Positions 1 through 6,341 of a stretch of DNA of 11,905 nucleotides are shown here, one piece after another. The stretch spans positions 1 to 11,905 of the forward strand of contig CAZDQV010000059.1 in the NCBI GenBank assembly GCA_964507795.1. Direction: 5' to 3'. Both the position numbers and the translations under genes were made by a program. Numbering within the stretch: the first letter of the stretch is position 1; each line of letters opens with the position of its first letter. Below the pieces are notes generated by a model. It ran no database searches, was not told the DNA's origin, and saw nothing but the letters and a program-made list of their open reading frames with translations. Source of the stretch: UMGS973 sp964507795 (GTDB lineage Bacteria; Bacillota; Clostridia; Peptostreptococcales; Anaerovoracaceae).

Positions 1-44
1 AGTACAGCTCTGAAGCCGTTTACATTCCATGTTACAAATCTCAT
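1..44 (-). CDS. Exonuclease III-type AP endonuclease, 5' end only (partial)
   Basis: Only the first 14 codons lie in the window; the gene continues off the left edge. They read MRFVTWNVNGFRAV. This matches the opening strand of exonuclease III / AP endonucleases (family pattern M-K-F-[VI]-S-[WF]-N-[VI]-N-G-[LI]-R-A), in which the first Asn of N-x-N-G helps bind the catalytic metal. An AGGAG lies 9 nt upstream of the ATG and supports this start. The enzyme repairs abasic sites in DNA, in the cytoplasm. It is separated from the upstream amidohydrolase gene by a hairpin terminator, so it is probably transcribed on its own. The identification rests on a short but distinctive motif; a search with the adjacent sequence would settle it. 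Confidence 0.75.
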   Translation of the reverse strand, partial: MRFVTWNVNGFRAV

Positions 45-98
45 ATATGCTCTCTCCTGTCTTTAACTATTTCAATTTTACCAAACAGATGCAAAAAT

Positions 99-136
99 AA
101 AAAGATAATATTGCAAAATTACAACATTATCTTTTT
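99..136 (-). terminator. AT-rich hairpin terminator after the amidohydrolase
   Basis: Perfect 11-bp arms (AAAAAGATAAT at 99-109, ATTATCTTTTT at 126-136) are extended inward, after one mismatch, by TTG/CAA around an 8-nt loop. Read on the minus strand, the stem ends in a run of T followed by ATTTTTG, as expected for an intrinsic terminator 22 bp past the amidohydrolase stop. The A and T tracts at both ends would also allow function on the other strand. The stem is weak in GC, so efficiency is uncertain. Confidence 0.6.
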
Positions 137-157
137 GGCGATTTATCATGTTGAGTT

Positions 158-1837
158 TTAAAAAGATATTTCCTTCAACTCCTGCTCCCTGCCCTCAAAC
201 AGTACCATATCGGGTTTGACAGTATGTATTTCCTCTGCCTCAAGGCTGAATATATCTTTGTTAAGTACTATCAGATTTGCCAGTTTGCCTGCCTCTATGG
301 TTCCCGTTTTATCGAGCATTCTCATTCTGAATGCATTATTGTATGTATAGCCTCTGAGAAGCTGTTCAAGCGACAACTTCGCCGTTTCGGGCGGCCTGAT
401 GCTGCCCGGTATTTTATCGGGGTCAAGTGGCATAAGTATGTCTTTTCTTGTCATTGCTGTCTGCATTCCGAAATACGGATCTCCCCTGTGAGCCTCTTGA
501 TAGCTAAACAGATCACTTGAAAATCCAACTATCCCACCGTCAGCAATTATCTTTGTAAAATCGTACATGGTATCCCATCTTTCTCTACCCAGATATTCTA
601 TTGCTGCTGTACCAAAGTATCCGCCCGACCAGTGAGTAGTCCAGTCTATGAATATTCCAAGCTTTGCAACACGCTTCATATCATCAGGATGCACAAGCTC
701 GCAGTGTGCAAGGGTCACATATATCTTCCAGTCATCTTTGCAGATATTCCTCGCATTTTCGACTGCATTGCAACAAATGCGAAATCCTCTGTCACAAACC
801 ACATGAACATGAAAATCTATTTTCTCTTTGTTCAGTCTGACAAGCACATAAGTAAGCTGTTCCTCTGTTATGTTGGCAGGCCCGAAGTTACTACCATTCG
901 GATCGTTTTCCATCGGCTCAAGGCTTGCGCTGTCGCCCATCTCGTTTGTTCCGTCCATAAAGAACTTGATTGTATTGATATTAATATGCTCTGATGTGTA
1001 TTTTTGCTGCCAGCTATGGACTCTACTAATAGCATTTTCAAGCTCATCATATGTTCCCATAAGACTGGCACCTTCATAAAACATATTAAGTCTGCCTGCC
1101 TTGTCCATTTCATAAAACATTCTGATGCTTTCTTCGTTTTCTGTGAAGCCATCCATAAGGCATACAACGCCTTTGCTTTTGAGAAAGTCAAGAAACGGCG
1201 CCACTGATTCTTCCTCTGTTCCCTGCGGAGGATTCCAGCCAAGAGCCTCATATACTCCAAAATCTGTGTCCGGACCTGCTTCAAGAGCCCAGCCTGTGTA
1301 TTCGCCTGTTTCATCCTTTATGAACTCTGCTTCTCCTTTGGGGCTTCCGGCTTTGCCGTTAAGCATCTCAAGAGCTATAGAGTTGTACCAGCAGGCGTGA
1401 TCTGTGAAATCCTGTATTCTTGCAGGTCTGTCCGATATTATCTCGTCGAGTATTTCCTTTCTTGGTCCTTCTGTTCCAAAGGTTTCTGCAAAATAGCTCT
1501 CACCATAAAAATACGGGCATTCCTCCTTAGGATGCTTTGCAGCATACTCCCTGATATTTGCAAGGAGCCCTTCTCTGTCGTAAGTAAGAGGCATTCTGAT
1601 ATGCCAATAGGTTTTGGCAACCGTTATAGGATGAGTATGGCCGTCTATGAGTGCCGGAATAACTGTTTTGCCCTCTAAGTCCACCACCTTTGTGTTATCT
1701 CCTCTGTATTTCATACATTCTTCGTTTTTACCTACACTTATGAACTTGCTGCTCTTTACTGCAACAGCCTCTGCCCACATCATATCTTTGTTTTCAGTAT
1801 AAATTTTACCATTAACAAGTATTTTATCTGCATACAT
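158..1837 (-). CDS. YtcJ-type amidohydrolase (metal-dependent hydrolase)
   Basis: This 559-residue protein belongs to the amidohydrolase superfamily, large YtcJ/N-substituted formamide deformylase-like branch. Visible landmarks in order are: a small N-terminal beta-sandwich segment (1-60); the metal-binding DGHTHP loop (65-70); KFFMDG with the bridging-type Lys291; HVHVVCDRG (343-351), the equivalent of the family's HA-x-GD-x-A; LAHCELVHPDD (377-386) with a metal-ligand His378; SSD with the catalytic-type Asp442; and the closing TGTIEAGKLANLIVLNKD (511-528), typical of these enzymes. All expected ligand positions look intact. It should be a soluble enzyme hydrolysing a C-N bond in an amide, formamide or cyclic compound, but the substrate cannot be read from sequence. 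The start is supported by AGAGGA 8 nt upstream. It is the last gene of the prmA run, 29 bp after the membrane-protein gene. Confidence 0.85.
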   Translation of the reverse strand: MYADKILVNGKIYTENKDMMWAEAVAVKSSKFISVGKNEECMKYRGDNTKVVDLEGKTVIPALIDGHTHPITVAKTYWHIRMPLTYDREGLLANIREYAAKHPKEECPYFYGESYFAETFGTEGPRKEILDEIISDRPARIQDFTDHACWYNSIALEMLNGKAGSPKGEAEFIKDETGEYTGWALEAGPDTDFGVYEALGWNPPQGTEEESVAPFLDFLKSKGVVCLMDGFTENEESIRMFYEMDKAGRLNMFYEGASLMGTYDELENAISRVHSWQQKYTSEHININTIKFFMDGTNEMGDSASLEPMENDPNGSNFGPANITEEQLTYVLVRLNKEKIDFHVHVVCDRGFRICCNAVENARNICKDDWKIYVTLAHCELVHPDDMKRVAKLGIFIDWTTHWSGGYFGTAAIEYLGRERWDTMYDFTKIIADGGIVGFSSDLFSYQEAHRGDPYFGMQTAMTRKDILMPLDPDKIPGSIRPPETAKLSLEQLLRGYTYNNAFRMRMLDKTGTIEAGKLANLIVLNKDIFSLEAEEIHTVKPDMVLFEGREQELKEISF

Positions 1838-1866
1838 AATCCTAATCCTCTTGCATACTGCTTTTT

Positions 1867-2703
1867 TTATTTTCGCGGATCCCTTAATTTATATGCTTTG
1901 TGCCTTAATCTTGAACCTGCAGTTGCAATTTTTCTCAGTTTTTTATGCGGCAACCTGATATCAAGATGCAGAAATGCATTTATTATCCATATGAATAGTG
2001 CAAGTGTCAGTATAGGAATCACACACGAGGTTATAAGCAGGACAGCTATTGCCTCAATGAAATTTCCAAGAGAATTTTCGGCTTTTTTGATTATCCCTGA
2101 AACGCCGTCTTTCAGAGTACTCAGCCATTTTGAAACAGCACTTTCATCCTTCGAAGTGTTTTCGTTAAGAATATCTGCTGTTTCATTTGTCTCCTGTATA
2201 TTCTCTTCTATTGAAATCGAATAAGAGTCTTCAATGAATCCTGTTACCCATGCACTTGCAGGGACGAGGATTACCAGGCATAATCCAAGTGCTATTGATT
2301 TTGTGGCAAACCGCATGAACAAGTCCTTTTTTGTGAATATAAATATAATAAAGAGCAGACACGCAAGCGGAACAAGCACTCTGAAGGCTGCTATACCCGC
2401 AAAGCAAAGCATGTATTTCTCCAAAAAAACAGCACATAAGACAATCATGAATGTCGAGCTCAAATCAGCCAGTTTGTTAGCAATCGGCGTTGCAACATCA
2501 CCTGGAATCATTGTAAGCCCCGTGGATATTGCAGCAGCAGATGCTGTCATTGCAAGCACGTTGTTCCTCTTTTCATCAAGAGATTCAATGGTCTTGACAT
2601 ATGTCTCCGGAGAGGAAAAATGCTCGGCCATTGCACTTGCTGACACTATGCCGATGATTAATACAATTGCTGCTGCAATTATTCTTTTAACAACATTGTT
2701 CAT
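1867..2703 (-). CDS. Multi-pass membrane protein of unknown function
   Basis: I do not recognise a characterised family. The 278-residue protein starts with a basic then hydrophobic segment (KRIIAAAIVLIIGIVSASAMA, about 6-26) that could be a signal peptide (AMA-E) or first helix. A small-residue-rich segment follows (about 49-66, ending LTMIPGD), then hydrophobic helices at about 83-103, 105-124 and 135-156. A polar Glu/Asn-rich stretch (about 158-212) is probably outside or a surface domain. A long hydrophobic region (213-245) precedes a strongly basic C-terminal tail (RLPHKKLRK onward) that should be cytoplasmic. A motif around 66-81 (IPGDVATPIANKLADL) looks like a conserved family signature. 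The start has AAGGGGA about 6 nt upstream. The gene sits 20 bp after rsmE and is probably co-transcribed with it; the operon gives no clear functional clue. Confidence 0.7.
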   Translation of the reverse strand: MNNVVKRIIAAAIVLIIGIVSASAMAEHFSSPETYVKTIESLDEKRNNVLAMTASAAAISTGLTMIPGDVATPIANKLADLSSTFMIVLCAVFLEKYMLCFAGIAAFRVLVPLACLLFIIFIFTKKDLFMRFATKSIALGLCLVILVPASAWVTGFIEDSYSISIEENIQETNETADILNENTSKDESAVSKWLSTLKDGVSGIIKKAENSLGNFIEAIAVLLITSCVIPILTLALFIWIINAFLHLDIRLPHKKLRKIATAGSRLRHKAYKLRDPRK

Positions 2704-2723
2704 AGATATTCCCCTTCACATAT

Positions 2724-3455
2724 TCAAAGTTCAAGTTCATACATTATCATTGCCAGCGCTGCAATCCCTGCGGTTTCCGTCCTGAGCACAGTCTTGCCCA
2801 GGCTGACACATTCATACCTTTTGAGAGCTTTTGCCTCACTGTCAGAAAACCCACCTTCGGGGCCTATTACAACAGCAACTGTTTTAGGCTTTTGCTTCAG
2901 ATTCCTCAGGGCATCCCTGATTGTATATTCTGTTTCGTTTTCATAAGGAAACAGCACCAAATCAAAGCTTTCTAGCATATTCATCATTTCATTATGCCCA
3001 GCTGCATCTGCAATGTGAGGAATAATTCCCCTCCTGCACTGTTTACATGCCTCATCAGAAATCTTTTGCCATCTTTCTGTTTTTTTGCTGATTTTGCCGT
3101 TGTCATTTACAACAGTTCTCTCCATAAACACAGGCACGATACTGTCTATTCCAAGTTCAACGCATTTTTGAACAATCAAATCCATCTTGCCTGCTTTTGG
3201 TATGCCCTGAAACAGAGTTACTCTTGTCTCAGGCTCTCTCGCAAACCTCTGTTTGTCTACGATTGCAAGTGTTACTTCTGTAGGTGTTATATCCTGTATA
3301 ACACCCTCATACTCCCACTCCTGTCCATCTGAAATCTCAACCGTATTTCCTGCCTTTAATCTCAATACTTTTTTGATATGATGAATGTCATCTGTATCTG
3401 TAATGTATATATATTTATCCGAGATGTTTCCCGGCTGCACAAAAAATCTGCTCAT
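2724..3455 (-). CDS. rsmE: 16S rRNA (uracil-1498-N3)-methyltransferase RsmE
   Basis: This 243-residue SPOUT-class methyltransferase methylates N3 of U1498 in 16S rRNA in the small ribosomal subunit, using S-adenosylmethionine. The N-terminal PUA-like part begins MSRFFV, with HHIKKVLRLKAGNTVE at 25-40. The SPOUT half carries GIPKAGKMDLIVQKCVELGI (84-103), ERW and EACKQCRRG (135-143), IGPEGGFS (198-205) and LGKTVLRTETA (219-229); the last two form the trefoil-knot cofactor site. Length is normal for the family. I chose the ATG at 3455 rather than an upstream in-frame start at 3488, because family members begin M-x-R-F-F and because this ATG overlaps the prmA stop as ATGA. That overlap implies translational coupling, as in the common prmA-rsmE pair of Firmicutes. 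The gene ends in TGA, which shows that UGA is used as stop here. Confidence 0.95.
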   Translation of the reverse strand: MSRFFVQPGNISDKYIYITDTDDIHHIKKVLRLKAGNTVEISDGQEWEYEGVIQDITPTEVTLAIVDKQRFAREPETRVTLFQGIPKAGKMDLIVQKCVELGIDSIVPVFMERTVVNDNGKISKKTERWQKISDEACKQCRRGIIPHIADAAGHNEMMNMLESFDLVLFPYENETEYTIRDALRNLKQKPKTVAVVIGPEGGFSDSEAKALKRYECVSLGKTVLRTETAGIAALAMIMYELEL

Positions 3456-4423
3456 AACCTTTTGGGTCTGGCTGCAATAGTGCGCCATTCTCCTTTTTTA
3501 AGAATTTCTATAATCTCAAATCCACAGTTCTCAAGAGTGTTGCAGACTTCCTCCTCTTTGAAATCTATAATTCCTGAGGATATATATATCCCACCGTCTT
3601 CAAGGTGTTTTGCCACATCCTGTGAAAGCATCATTACAAGGTCTGCCATGAGATTTGCAACGACAACATCAGCCTTGTATGATACTCCTTTGGTAAGGTC
3701 TCCATATCTTGCCTGCACCTGCTCAGTCACATTGTTTAATCTGAGGTTTTCGTCTGTCACTTCGACTGCAACAGGATCTATGTCTATTGCAAGTACATCT
3801 TTGCTTCCAAGAAGTGCTGCGGCTATCGAAAGTATACCCGATCCGCATCCCACATCAAGCACTTTATCTCCAGGCTTCATATATTTTTCAAGAAGCTGTA
3901 TGCATCCTGATGTTGTTTCGTGAGTGCCTGTACCAAAGGCCATACCGGGATCTATCTGTATCACTATATCCTTCTCGCCTGCCTCATACTCCTCCCATGT
4001 AGGCTTAATCACAATCCTGTCTGTGATTCTGGCAGGTTTGAAGTATTCCTTTCATTTATCGACCCAGTCCTCATCATCTACAATATTGTCCTCAACATAC
4101 AGTCTGCCAAGTGTCACATCCCAGCCGAAAACGCCCTCCATTTCCTTGCTCTTGAGCATCATCATCCTGAGCTTGAGCTGCTGCAGTGCTTCTCTGCCCT
4201 CATCAGTGTCATCAAAGTATACAATGACCTTGTGTTCCGTATTTACCGGGAAAACTTTGTCATCAACATAATCCCATTCATATCCTTCTTTTTTGTTCAT
4301 TATGTTTTTGATTTCATCAGGATCTTCAACTGTAACTCCTTCAATCCCAAGTCTTAGAAGCTCTGCTGTAACCTCCTCGACACCTCTGCTGTTTGTGAAT
4401 ATCTTTGCTTCGATATATTTCAT
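3452..4423 (-). pseudogene. prmA: prmA, ribosomal protein L11 methyltransferase, interrupted by in-frame TGA
   Basis: The whole reading frame would encode 323 residues, close to the normal PrmA length, but codon 124 (4052-4054) is TGA. Residues 1-123 form the L11-recognition N-terminal domain and end DEDWVDK. The frame resumes KEYFKPARITDRIVIKPTW and continues into an intact SAM-dependent methyltransferase domain: DPGMAFGTGTH (158-168), LDVGCGSG (189-196), DIDP (214-217), VVANLMA (254-260). Related PrmA proteins have Trp at the interrupted position (pattern D-W-x-x-x-W-K), so one change from TGG to TGA explains it; no frameshift is needed. The remaining body is well conserved, so the mutation is recent, a sequencing error, or read through. 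A GTG at 4012 could restart translation but has no well-spaced ribosome binding site. PrmA trimethylates ribosomal protein L11 and is dispensable in E. coli. The start at 4423 has GAGGAGA 7 nt upstream. Confidence 0.85.
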
Positions 4424-4471
4424 ATAGTTCTCCTCATTTCCTTAAATTAATTGCTGGTTTTTATCTCAAAT

Positions 4472-4501
4472 ATTATATCCTATTATCCTTTGCCATTTCA
4501 A
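4472..4501 (-). promoter_or_regulatory. Probable sigma-A promoter of the prmA-rsmE operon
   Basis: On the minus strand a TTGAAA (-35, 4496-4501) is followed after 18 bp by a perfect TATAAT (-10, 4472-4477). This lies about 50 bp upstream of the prmA start codon and just downstream of the symporter terminator. A second possible -10, GATAAT, lies at 4482-4487. A small inverted repeat, ATACA-CT-TGTAT (4501-4512), touches the upstream edge of the -35 and could be an operator, although such short AT-rich symmetry can arise by chance. Confidence 0.6.
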
Positions 4502-4521
4502 TACACTTGTATATTTAACTC

Positions 4522-4560
4522 AAAAAACTTACCGGAACCCATATTTCTACAGCTTCCGGT
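4522..4560 (-). terminator. Intrinsic terminator after the GPH symporter
   Basis: Perfect 7-bp arms ACCGGAA (4531-4537) and TTCCGGT (4554-4560) enclose a 16-nt loop. On the minus strand the stem is followed by AAG and then six T (complement of 4522-4527). It starts 6 bp past the symporter stop codon, so it separates that gene from the prmA operon. Confidence 0.65.
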
Positions 4561-4566
4561 CAGAAT

Positions 4567-5982
4567 TTACATAAGAGATTTGAATTTTTCCATATCAGGC
4601 TCTGAGCCTCTATCTCTTTCTTCTATTGCTTTTACCACTTCATTGTACACTTTCTTTGTAACAGGATATTTGTATATCATATATGCGGAACCCGCCATAA
4701 GAAGTGCAGGTATTACTGCAAATGAATTTTCTACCCAGGTCAAAGCTACTGCACTTTGGGATGCCGCATCTCCGCTGAAACCTGCAAGCTGAAGAATTAT
4801 GCCAAGGGCCTGTGCCCCCATAGCCTCAGCTACAGCCTCTGATATGGCCTGAAGAGATACTACACTGCCTGTTCTGTCCCTGCCACAGGAAAGCATATCG
4901 ACTTCACAGACATCATAAAGCATTGCAGGTACGAGCTGCCAGTATACTGTTGTACCTATAGAAAACTGTATAAGGAACAAACACATAGAGGACATACCGT
5001 TTATTCCGATAAACTTGAATACTATGGTAAACAATGCCGAAAACAACATGCAGCCTATATATACAGTCCTTTTATCCCAGTGAGCTGAAAGCTTGCTGAT
5101 TATAGGGGTAAATACAAATCCGGAGCATGTGAACAAAAGCAGCAGAAAAGTGATTTTCCATCCGCTGTAACCCATATTATATGTGAAAAAGTACATGCGA
5201 TCCCCTGCCGCAATGGCATTTGCTATCAGATAAATTATACTCGCTGCAATGATATACTGCAGAGATTTAAGGTTTATCAAATCCTTGTATTCAACAAAGA
5301 TTTCTCTTGCAAATTGAAGAGAAAAATGTTTCTTTACAGCCGGTTTTGTGTAATCAGGGTTATCTGTCTCTTTAATATTGTATGCACATAATAATATGCC
5401 GAGAGAGCCTATTATGCTCACAAGTATGCCCATATACTGCCATGACGTCGAGGCACTTTTGCCCATGTTCATAAAATAGTCTACAAACAGAGTTGGAACC
5501 ACCATTGATACAACCATCCCGACAGTATCAAACACATAAGAATATGATCTCAATACTGTTCTCTCATCATAATCTTTGGTAAGCTCTGCTCCCCATGAAA
5601 GGTATGGTATGAAAAACGTACTGAACAGCGTCCAGAATACCATCACCATTATTGTATAATATATGAGTTTGATACTGTACGATGCATTGATATTTGTAAA
5701 AAGAAGTGATGTGCATATGCCAATGGGGATTGCTGCTGCAAGCATAAACGGTTTGCGGTTACCGTACTTTGAATCATAATTGTCCGAAAAATGCCCTATA
5801 AAAGGTCCGCACAGAGCTTCCCATATGGTCCCGAAGGCCACAATGAACCCTCCTGCTGCAGGTTTTATTCCAACTATTGTCGTAAGATAAAACAGCATGA
5901 AATTTGTAAAGAGATTGTACAAAGAGGAATCGCCAAGCCCTCCTATGCCATAAAAGATTTTGGTTTTAAGTTTAAGCCTCAT
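4567..5982 (-). CDS. GPH-family (MelB-like) cation:solute symporter
   Basis: This 471-residue inner-membrane transporter belongs to the glycoside-pentoside-hexuronide:cation symporter branch of the major facilitator superfamily, with about 12 hydrophobic helices. Visible signatures are the opening KLKTKIFYGIGGLGDS (4-19); the helix II segment TIWEALCGPFIGHFSD (52-67), equivalent to the family W-D-A-x-x-D-P-x-x-G; YGNRKP (73-78); and PYLSWGAELTKDYDERT (126-142), equivalent to P-Y-x-A-L-x-x-E-x-x-x-D-Y-x-E-R. The helix II cation-site Asp pair of MelB reads Glu55 and Gly59 here, so coupling may differ. The frame is open upstream to 6102, but MRLKLKTK is the family-like N terminus and has GGAGG 5 nt upstream, so 5982 is the start. 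The substrate is unknown; a sugar, glycoside or related small molecule is usual. It is transcribed divergently from the permease operon. Confidence 0.85.
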   Translation of the reverse strand: MRLKLKTKIFYGIGGLGDSSLYNLFTNFMLFYLTTIVGIKPAAGGFIVAFGTIWEALCGPFIGHFSDNYDSKYGNRKPFMLAAAIPIGICTSLLFTNINASYSIKLIYYTIMVMVFWTLFSTFFIPYLSWGAELTKDYDERTVLRSYSYVFDTVGMVVSMVVPTLFVDYFMNMGKSASTSWQYMGILVSIIGSLGILLCAYNIKETDNPDYTKPAVKKHFSLQFAREIFVEYKDLINLKSLQYIIAASIIYLIANAIAAGDRMYFFTYNMGYSGWKITFLLLLFTCSGFVFTPIISKLSAHWDKRTVYIGCMLFSALFTIVFKFIGINGMSSMCLFLIQFSIGTTVYWQLVPAMLYDVCEVDMLSCGRDRTGSVVSLQAISEAVAEAMGAQALGIILQLAGFSGDAASQSAVALTWVENSFAVIPALLMAGSAYMIYKYPVTKKVYNEVVKAIEERDRGSEPDMEKFKSLM

Positions 5983-5987
5983 AAACA

Positions 5988-5992
5988 CCTCC
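5988..5992 (-). promoter_or_regulatory. Ribosome binding site fixing the symporter start
   Basis: GGAGG lies 5 nt upstream of the ATG at 5982. The longer in-frame GTG start at 6102 has no such site, and the 40 residues it would add do not resemble a transporter N terminus, so this site decides the start. Confidence 0.7.
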
Positions 5993-6184
5993 GCTAAGGC
6001 TCTTTCTATTTTACTGCACGTCAAAAAGTGCAGAATATGCACAAAAACAGTTCTCATGTTGTCCTTCAGAAATTCGGATTTTCCAAAAGATTTATGAATC
6101 ACGTTTCACAAGAAATAAGAAATAAAACAAATTCAGAATATATGACCATTACGTGTAAATGAATTAATATTCCTCTTTATATAT

Positions 6185-6213
6185 ATTAAAGTATACTGTA
6201 ACCGTATAGTCAA
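6185..6213 (-). promoter_or_regulatory. Candidate promoter for the GPH symporter
   Basis: On the minus strand TTGACT (6208-6213) and TTTAAT (6185-6190) are separated by 17 bp, each matching five of six consensus positions. Transcription would start near 6178 and give a leader of roughly 195 nt before the symporter start. That leader would contain the TGAA/TTCA dyad and the CTGCAC/GTGCAG hairpin. Confidence 0.45.
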
Positions 6214-6263
6214 CGATAATAGCGTACATATTTAACCTAAGATGCCCTTTTAAGCTAACTATC

Positions 6264-6300
6264 TTGCTGAATACGTTACAATCATATACTGTTTTATAAT
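6264..6300 (+). promoter_or_regulatory. Weak candidate promoter elements for the permease operon
   Basis: A perfect TATAAT at 6295-6300 has no good -35 at 16-18 bp. An alternative is TTGCTG (6264-6269) with TATACT (6285-6290), but the spacer is only 15 bp. The operon start must lie in this region, yet the exact promoter cannot be fixed by eye; an activator-dependent promoter is possible. Confidence 0.3.
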
Positions 6301-6341
6301 TTATATGTTATCATTATTGTGTGTAAATTAAGGAGGCAATT

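Larger units (their letters stand above)
5983..6341. other. AT-rich divergent intergenic region
   Basis: About 360 bp without a convincing gene lie between the divergent symporter and permease starts. It holds an inverted repeat CTGCAC/GTGCAG (6014-6033) with an 8-nt loop in the symporter leader. An imperfect dyad TGAA-N6-TTCA sits at 6095-6108. A minus-strand promoter candidate (6185-6213) and weaker plus-strand promoter elements (6264-6300) are present. TATACTGT occurs at 6192-6199 and 6285-6292. TGTAACCGTA (6197-6206) is nearly repeated in inverse orientation as TACGTTACA (6272-6280). No recognisable riboswitch or RNA gene was seen. The pattern fits a regulated divergent promoter pair, but the regulator gene is not in the window. 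Confidence 0.5.

Noticed and set aside
868..1314. 148-residue second minus-strand frame inside the amidohydrolase gene
   Set aside because: It is an alternative frame of a well-conserved enzyme and resembles no protein; there is no sign of a frameshift in the enzyme itself.
2234..3923. Two plus-strand frames of about 180 residues opposite the membrane protein, rsmE and prmA
   Set aside because: Both lie antisense to recognisable conserved genes and show no domain or start signals of their own.
4010..4423. UGA in prmA read as selenocysteine or as Trp by a changed genetic code
   Set aside because: No obvious SECIS-like hairpin follows the codon, the position is Trp rather than Cys in the family, and rsmE in the same operon ends with TGA as a true stop. 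Kept only as a point to test.
5983..6102. Longer N terminus of the GPH symporter starting at GTG 6102
   Set aside because: The extra 40 residues do not match the family N terminus, and a GGAGG sits 5 nt before the ATG at 5982.
6095..6108. Possible catabolite-response (cre) site TGAATCACGTTTCA
   Set aside because: The outer TGAA/TTCA arms fit, but the central CG is out of register with the cre consensus. TGTAACCG at 6197 fits only the left half.
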